From assembly GCA_001953115.1 (NCBI GenBank), contig LSSL01007481.1, positions 1 to 25,837 of the forward strand: 25,837 nucleotides of DNA. The letters run 5' to 3'. The position numbers and the translations under genes are program-made. This DNA comes from Smittium mucronatum (Eukaryota > Kickxellomycota > Harpellomycetes > Harpellales > Legeriomycetaceae). This document shows, piece by piece, positions 19,307 to 25,837 of the stretch. Numbering within the stretch: the first letter of the stretch is position 1; every line of letters starts with the position of its first letter. The notes beneath the pieces are model-generated. The model worked only from the letters and a program-made list of their open reading frames with translations. It made no database searches and was not told the origin of the DNA.

Positions 19307-21882
19307 AGAAATATAATAAATTTTTTGAAATTACTAAAAAATATCACTATAAGTATTACATATTTAATACGTTCATGTCATTATTTGTAACATTTAAAGG
19401 AAAATAAATCTTAGTATAACCGATTGATATATTAAAAATATAGATCTCTCAATTTATTTTATTTGACGGTTTTTTTGATTGATATTCATACCTTTTGCAT
19501 AATTCAAACAAAATTTAAAAATTATTGGCTTGTTATTAGATAAAAAAATAGTAATAATTTTTTGTGTTTTTATTTTAAAAACCAGCCCTATGGATTAATT
19601 TTTAATGTTTAGAGATTGATATTCTCGTTAAGAAATTCCTTATTGGTAATTTAAAAAAAAAATCTGCTATTAATCGCTTTAAATCAATAATCAGATATTG
19701 CTTTGAAGAAATACCAATAATAGTTGATATTTTATATCTTATTAATTCCATCATTGAATTGAATTCTTTGTTATTAGATGAAATACTGATTTATAAATTG
19801 TTAAATATTTCTGAAAAAATATATAAAAAGTATATTAATTTGAAAACATCGGTTAAAGAAAAAATATTCTAGAAATGAAAATTGTATCTTTTTTTATTTT
19901 TTTATCAGCAGCGGTTAGGAAAAAAAAAGAACGAGGAAAAATTCAGAAGAAACTAGATAAAACATTTGCTAACGAGCTTTAAGATCTTACAATAAAATCC
20001 CGTAATACAAAAAAAAAACTAATGAGCTTTAAGTAATATTATTCCCACTCCCACTCCTACTCCCTGACCCCTTCTCCCAATCTAATTTTTTTTATTTTTA
20101 AAATTTTAAAAAACTTAAATATATCTATTTTAATAGCCTTTTATTGTTTAAATAAAGTCCATTAGTCGCTAAAAATCGCATATCTTCGTTTTTTTATATT
20201 AAATAGGGATATTTCTGTTTTTTTTTTGTGTTTTTCATCTTTTTAAAGCTATCATAACCTCACAAAACCTACCCTCCACCCCAAAAAATATATGATTATT
20301 TATTTATATTTATTATTTTTTTCTACAGAATGAGCTTTTCTGAAAAATTATTGATTCAAATATTTTATATTGAACCTAAATCGAAATCAGTTTTTAGAAA
20401 AACTTTAAATTTTTGTTATTTATAAATCCTTAATAATAAAAATATTGGCCCTTTTTTTAAAAAAATACCCTCCTCCCCACCCGTATATCGGCAGACGTGA
20501 GCTGATTTGATTTTATAACATTACCTAATTTGATAATTATAATTTCTATTTATATAAAAAGATCCATTTATATAACTTAAAACTTTCAAATACATATTAA
20601 AATTTAAATCTTAATCTTTAAAAGACTTAATCGCTCAAAAGATGAAAATTTTACGATGAATTAAAAAAACTTAAAATGTGTAGAAAGTAATTATAATATA
20701 TTTTATCACTTTTTCACTTGAAATTTCACCATATATAACATCTAATGGCTAAAATTTTTATAATATAATATAATTCTAAATTAATTATTATTCTTCACTT
20801 GAAGTTAGGCTATCAATAAGTAAATATGGGGGGTTATTATCTTAGCTTGCTAGAAATTTATAGATTAAAATTTTTTGTCTCAATGGAAATTTTTTAGAAC
20901 ATAAATTGAATACTCTTAAAGCATTGGGAGTTTTTTCATGCTAATTTTTGAGTTTTAAAAGTAGAATATTAATGGGGCTGCATTTTTTATTATAAAAAAT
21001 TACAAAGCCATTTTAGATGTAGTATCTAAGTATCACAAAGGTGCTACCCAATTAGGATAATTTATAAATTAAACTTGGAAGACATATAAATAAAAAAATT
21101 ATTATTTTTTCATTTGCTTAATCAAATAGTCTTATTATAAACATCTAATTATAAATATGTATAAAATTTAAAGCTTTTTCATTATTAATTTTCTATAATC
21201 TTGATTTCGTCTTGTTTCGAAAGCCAGAAGTATTCTGCCTTTTAAATTTCTATTAATTCAAAAGTGAATAATGATAATATCTATGTCAATTATTATTTTT
21301 ATTATATAATTTTTCATACTTACATCTTCCCGATTAAGGTTACTATCTTTGCGGCTAATTTTGAAATCAAAATCTGAAAGAATCATATCTAAATATTATT
21401 AAAACGCATTTTTAAAGTAAAAAGCGTAAAGTATTAAGTATTAAGTAGAAATCCGTGATATATAAAATTTTAGTTATATTTTAATAAATAGAAGACTTTT
21501 TTCATATTTACTTACCTTATAAGTGTTCTATCCTATGATTGAATATAGCTATTAATGCAAAAAAAAAAATCAAGTTAAAAATTGTAAAAAAAATTTAAAA
21601 AAATACTTAACGGCCTTATTTATAAAGCTGTTATATCTTAGTTTCACTTATTTACTTTTTCTATTTCCAATTAAATCCAATAAAGGATTACAGATCTTTT
21701 CACATATCTATTTTTTTTGATATCCTTGTTTTTTTAATTCAGCAAATCAGATTCTAAATTTAAATGACTTTTCAAATCAAAACTTGCATAACCAAAATAT
21801 TAATAAATATTTGCAGACAATATTAAACTTAATGAACTTAATTAGTCAAATTTATTTAACCTACGTCATTAGCTAAGAAAAA
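19307..21882. other. AT-rich interval, no recognised gene
   Basis: No gene is assigned. A 34-codon plus-strand frame from ATG at 19875 begins like a signal peptide (MKIVSFFIFLSAAVRKKK) but is too short to support. There is a pyrimidine-rich tract of repeated ccact/cctact units (20043-20075), and C-rich patches near 20258-20288 and 20466-20483. The integrase of gypsy relic 3 would be expected in the upper part (minus strand, about 21.0-21.9 kb), but no motif was found. Around 20960-21058, on the plus strand, YKAILDVVSKYHKGATQLG is coding-like and unassigned. Confidence 0.3.
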
Positions 21883-23520
21883 TTATTCAAATAAAATAGC
21901 CTTAAATCCCATTTTTATACTCAAAAATTTTATTGGTATTTTTAACCGGTAAGATAAAAATATTGAACTTATAAGTGTATGAAATTCATAAGATAAGGAA
22001 TAAAAAGTAGAATTGATAGGAGTTTTATCGAAATATTCTTCCCTAGAATACATTACAATTCTTCTGTTAATTTTGGCTCTGATTCTTTTTTTTTTCTTTT
22101 TTCTTACCATATCCTGATTCTTAAGTCTTAACGTATCATAAAAGTGCAATTCATCATATCTAAGTGATTATTGGGTTATTTCAAAGTTTTTATGTGCTAC
22201 AAAAATATCAGTAATAGTTTTTATATTCTCCATAACCCCCTTCAAACGTATCTCTAATGATTTTAAACAAATATTTCAATTTCCGAAAAAAAATCATACT
22301 ATTATAATGTCACTTGAATCTAATAATTGTCTTTAGCTTTTAATCTTGGTTATAATCATGTTTTTTCCCCTTTGATAATATAAGAACTGGATATCTGTGA
22401 AGATCTGTAATTGGTAATTCGGCTACTTTTTTTGGGTATCACTGTTCGGAATTTTTTATCCAAACCAAAATATCCCTTATCTTACATTATAGAACATTCA
22501 CTAAAATGACCACTAACATTTAATTTTAATCACCTAGATCCTTTTTAAGAAATTCACCGTATGTATTATCAATCTTTTTTATAACTGAAATATCTTGTAT
22601 AGAACACCCAACAGCAGGGCTTAAAAAAGTGCTTCTACTTTCAGGGATAACAGCAATTTCACGTTTCGCATAACATCTGTGATGTTTCCCGGAATAAAAA
22701 AATTTTTCGTATCTAAATTACCCTGTATTCATTTAAAGTAAAAACCGATCAATCTATTATCAGAGCTAAAACTCTATTATTCCTTAAAATCATATTGAGA
22801 TAATCGATTGCTATTTTTAATAGATATGAATTATTTTTCTAATAGTGGCTCTGAAATAATATCTGCATTAAAATTATCCATTGTAAATATTGAGTGAGCA
22901 GATGTGATAAAATATCTCCCAATTTCATCAAACTTGAAATAATGGCTGGTATAAGTTAAAAAAATCAGCAGTTTTTTATGGAGCGAATTTGGATTCTCTA
23001 ACTCTTAAAATATTTACTTTTATTCTGCTCTTTTTCACAGATGCTTTATATTTCATCAAATTAGTTTGATTTAAATCCAGTCATGAAAAAAAAAAAATGA
23101 GTTCCGAGATATACCATTATAAATTTCTGGCTTATATAAATCAGTATCACCCAAATATTCAACTTCAGTTGCTGAAGCAATGATAATTTGAGTCTCATAA
23201 TTTTTGTTGGCATCCCTGTATCTTTCAATATTAGAAAATATCTTTTATTTAGATACTTTGATAATATGTGAATAACTATAATATTAGGAAATAAAATAGT
23301 AGTTTATAAAAATATCAAGAAAGTGAATTATTGTTTTCTTTACTTTTAAAACATTTCTATATACAAGAATTCCATCAAAAACCATTCTCAAAACTATCAA
23401 TATTCCAAAAAAAACGTGTAGATATTATTTTGCGGGAAACCCATAAATACACCCAAAAAAAATTTACGGAAGGTCAAGAGTGTGGGCATTATTTTTTATA
23501 AATATCTTATTTTGGACCGT
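21883..23520 (-). pseudogene. pol: Ty3/gypsy pol relic 3 (RT-RNase H)
   Basis: This is a third gypsy-type relic, on the minus strand. MVFDGILVYRN (23385-23353) with KKTIIHFLDIF matches the VYLDDILVYS....H..HL..VF block of RT, the DD pair being changed to DG. EVEYLG (near 23165) matches the VEYLG block. FDEIGRYFITSAHSIFTMDN (about 22930-22870), then FNADI, matches AF..IK..ITSAPILTMPDFN at the start of RNase H. RLIGFYFK and, in another frame, YAKREIAVIPESRSTF (about 22677-22628) match PIGFFSRKL and the KE.LAV...S..FR block. YIIKGEKT (near 22383-22360) matches the YIKGEKN..AD.LSR block. Below this, 22260-21883 is open for 125 codons but for one stop, in the position of the spacer before integrase. 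The catalytic acidic residues are mostly lost; stops and shifts are frequent. Confidence 0.6.
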
Positions 23521-24114
23521 AAAAAATTTGTAGTTTATTTTATTTTAAAAAATAAGCGAATTGTACATTTTAAGTCGCAATAGAATAGAAAACAGAAAAC
23601 TTTCTTGTTTTTATTTTATATAATTTTTAGATATTCACGAACGATATTGATGCGAAATAAAAAAATTTGGATAGAAATATTGTTGGAGTGTTCCTAAACT
23701 TTTTAAATCATACAAACAACTATGTATAAACAAATTAATACATATAAAAACAATAAATCAATTTCAAAAAACTCAAAATTAGTCTTAATTTGGTTAATTA
23801 AACTCGTATAAATATATGACTGGGCTATTTTGAAATAATTCGAACTATTAATAATTGAAATTTTTTATATAATATAATCCCCGATTATTAATTTCTGGAT
23901 AAAATTATTATTTTATGGACTTTTAATTTTCTTTAAACGCTAAAATCACCTTTTCATTTACCATTAATTATAGAAATTGCACTTAATTAATGCGAATTTT
24001 TATTTAATTTAAAATAAAAAATAAATTTCAAGTTATTGATTAATAACAAGGGTAATGTCATTTGTTCAAATACTTTTATGAATAAAATTTTATAAGTAGA
24101 AAATAATTCTAATG
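23521..24114. other. AT-rich interval between gypsy 3 and IS630 copy A
   Basis: No gene is recognised. The 5' part of gypsy relic 3 (RT fingers, protease, gag) would be expected here but is not readable. The minus-strand frame 23987-24184 crosses the terminal repeat of copy A and is not a gene. Confidence 0.35.
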
Positions 24115-24127
24115 TACACCTTTTCAC
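24115..24127. repeat. Terminal inverted repeat of IS630 copy A
   Basis: TACACCTTTTCAC, with the target-site TA outermost, is identical to the inverted copy C end at 8721-8733. It has the expected orientation: the 3' end of copy A against the 5' end of copy C. Confidence 0.65.
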
Positions 24128-24365
24128 TACCAAATTGAGAAAATGCAAGATAAAATTAGTAAAAAGTAAATTTAAATTTGACAAAGTGCATTTAAATTCA
24201 AAAAAAGTGAAAAAATATTCAGAAAATGTACTATCAATTACGAATAAGTAATCGGTATTTGGAAAAAAGTGTGATAAAATCTGTAAAATGCAAATTTATA
24301 TTTGAAAAAAAGTATAAACTAATTAAGAAAAAGTAAAATCGAATTGGTAATGTAAAAAATTGAAA
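24128..24365. repeat. Degenerate subterminal AT-repeat tract
   Basis: Imperfect short units recur just inside the terminus, such as aaatttaaatttgacaaagtg, aaattcaaaaaaagtg and atttgaaaaaaagt, plus gaattggtaa near 24343. They resemble in composition and motifs the reverse complement of the copy C subterminal array. The period is not clear by eye. Confidence 0.4.
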
Positions 24366-24536
24366 TTTCAAGACCACACTAGCATGTATCTCAATTAAAT
24401 AGCGTCAGTAAAAAATGGATTCATGTGACCAATAAAATTTCTGAGTAGATCTGGTGTTATTACTGTTATAGATTCCAATAACCTTGATTCTATTACCCCT
24501 TTATCCCATTCGACCTGTGTACATTGTTAATTTGGG

Positions 24537-25465
24537 TCATCTAGGTGAAGCGAATTTTTTTTCAAACATTTTTTTCTTTATTTTAGATTTAAAACCGCTC
24601 CAAGCGTTTTCTATTGGGTTTAACATTAACTAATAAGGCCCCAAATAAAGAAGTTCCATTACAGGATAAAGATCAACAAATGGATTTATCCTCATGTGGA
24701 ACGGCGGGCTATCTGATATTATAACAGTAATTGATTGTGAAATTCCGATTAATAATGCTTCTTTAATTAGTTCATCTACCCATTCATTGCAGTCTCTACT
24801 TTTATAGGCATTTCTTTTTTGATTTGAAGTTCAAAATTCCTGAGTATGAAAGGCCTCCAAACATGTGCACATTCTTTCCCTTTAGTTTTGGGAATTTAAA
24901 AACAACTCTTTGACCCTTTTTAGACATACCCCTAGTTCTTCTAATAAAAATATTAACATTACTTTCATCAATAAAAATAAAGAAATTTCCAGCGCTTGAA
25001 TATTTGAGAAATTTAGTAACGTAATTTTTGCGCTTTTCCTTATTTTCGATTGTTTTCATGTGAATTGGTTCAACGTGGATTGATTTAGTGGAGAATATTT
25101 TAAATTACAAATGAATACTTACGGTTTTCTGGTAACACCTTAAATCATATCGCACTAATAAAAAATCAGCCGATTCTTTATGAGTAATAGTGAATTATTT
25201 TCAAAAAATTACATTATGTATCGACGTATATTTCCTCTATTTTTTTACGCCCTAATATATTAAACCCTCTGTTTTTTGGATGAATTCTATATGAATATAC
25301 CCAACCGTATGCGGTTGATTATGGAATCTGGTTAAACCTCATTAGGTTATAAAAATATTCACCATTTCTGACGGATTGGATAATGAAAGCATTATCCGAA
25401 AGGATATTTCTTTTGTGTTTCCTCAATTTTTAAGTCCCTGTCAGCAGAATTTTGCATAATTTTAT
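24537..25465 (-). pseudogene. IS630/Tc1-type DD34E transposase relic, copy A
   Basis: The transposase catalyses cut-and-paste transposition through an RNase H-fold DDE triad. All three catalytic residues remain. FIFIDES has Asp at 24969-24967, VIISDSPPFH has Asp at 24713-24711, and LNPIENAWSGFK has Glu at 24611-24609, exactly 34 residues after the second Asp (DD34E). Between them stand RRTRGMSKKGQRV, GKNVHMFGGLS, RDCNEWVDEL and LYLGPY, all typical of this family. The N-terminus carries an HTH-like region (ILSDNAFIIQS, then STAYGWVYSY, about 25408-25270) and a degraded second DNA-binding part. The lesions are a frameshift just after the open frame 25059-24802, a stop at 24632-24630 within the D34E interval, and several stops upstream of 25100. 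The ATG at 25059 is internal, not the true start. The protein ends at TGA 24539-24537. Confidence 0.85.
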
Positions 25466-25470
25466 TGGAT

Positions 25471-25837
25471 TCAGTACGTTTTCTAATGAGAAAATTGTTG
25501 CGCGAAATTTATTTTATGGATTTTATTAGAGGTTTAAAGAATTTTTTTAACTAATATATATAATTTCATAACCATATAATATACAAATTTGAAAACTTCT
25601 ACATATGTATATATATATATAAATTGAACTAAAGTAGAATTAAACAATATAAAAAATCCATTACAAATTATTAATTGAACATTTAATCTTTATAAATTTT
25701 AATTAAAACAAATTTACTTTTTCCTGTTATCTTTTTTTCGATCAGTGCTGTAAAAACTAGACCCAAACTCTAATTTAGAATAGACTGAACATTCTAAAAG
25801 AGCTTTTAGCTTTAAAAAGTTTTTATTCGATTAAATT
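25471..25837. other. 5' leader of IS630 copy A, no gene
   Basis: AT-rich sequence upstream of the transposase start, probably still inside copy A, whose 5' terminus lies outside the window. It includes a short TA microsatellite (about 25606-25620). Nothing else was recognised. Confidence 0.4.

Larger units (their letters stand above)
24115..25470 (-). mobile_element. Tc1/IS630-type DNA transposon, copy A
   Basis: The best preserved copy of the DNA transposon. Its 3' terminus is the inverted repeat at 24115-24127, followed inward by an AT-repeat tract and about 170 bases of 3' leader, then the transposase on the minus strand. By analogy with copy C (about 940 bases from HTH to terminus), the 5' end should lie near 26.3 kb, beyond the window, so the element is cut off by the window edge. 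Confidence 0.65.

Noticed and set aside
19875..19979. Short secreted-protein gene (34 codons, signal-like start)
   Set aside because: Too short, with an AT-driven hydrophobic start and no homologue that I recognise.
25090..25130. GTAAGT with a downstream AG as an intron in transposase copy A
   Set aside because: The frame is broken by several stops on both sides, there is no branch-point support, and simple decay explains it.
1..25837. CRISPR arrays, rRNA genes and tRNA genes
   Set aside because: No regularly spaced identical repeats, no GC-rich conserved rRNA blocks and no convincing tRNA A/B-box pairs were noticed while reading.

Overview
The window is a repeat-rich, gene-poor piece of a very AT-rich eukaryotic genome (roughly four fifths A+T by eye, with long T and A runs). 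I find no intact protein-coding gene, rRNA or CRISPR array. What can be recognised is decayed transposable elements, found by translating both strands and following protein similarity through stops and frameshifts. The mix of elements (Ty3/gypsy chromovirus-like pol, Tc1/IS630-type DD34E transposase, R4/Dong-like LINE), the base composition and the lack of host genes fit a large-genome microsporidian or another AT-rich fungus-like protist. That placement is inference; no host gene anchors it.

Layout. 0.36-1.37 kb, minus strand: reverse transcriptase (RT) relic of a LINE. About 1.9-5.5 kb: no assigned gene, but the minus strand is A-rich and Lys/Glu-rich in translation, as expected of an old minus-strand coding relic. 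7.6-8.73 kb, minus: 5' half of a Tc1/IS630 element (copy C), with its N-terminal helix-turn-helix, a tandem subterminal array and a terminal inverted repeat at 8721-8733. 8.76-11.46 kb, minus: an almost complete Ty3/gypsy pol relic (RT, RNase H, integrase, C-terminal tail). 12.66-13.71 kb, minus: transposase relic of IS630 copy B, split by a ~425-bp solo-LTR-like insertion (12963-13387). 14.64-15.31 kb, plus: second Ty3/gypsy relic (RT-RNase H). 16.23-16.59 kb, plus: C-terminal part of an R4/Dong-like LINE. 17.5-17.9 kb and 18.57-18.78 kb: unassigned coding-like relics. 19.13-19.31 kb, plus: possible LINE endonuclease fragment. 21.88-23.52 kb, minus: third Ty3/gypsy relic. 24.12-25.47 kb, minus: IS630 copy A, the best preserved transposase, with a terminal repeat that matches copy C over 13 bases.

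The elements show nesting. An LTR sits inside transposase copy B, with a near-matching 5-bp target duplication. The outer end of IS630 copy C lies about 30 bases beyond the 3' end of the first gypsy pol.

The most striking signal is inside the LTR. Two long arrays of alternating GAA/TTC units at exact 5-bp spacing (perfect heat-shock-factor binding geometry) lie upstream of a TATA box and a polyadenylation signal. This suggests a retrotransposon promoter that was driven by heat-shock factor.
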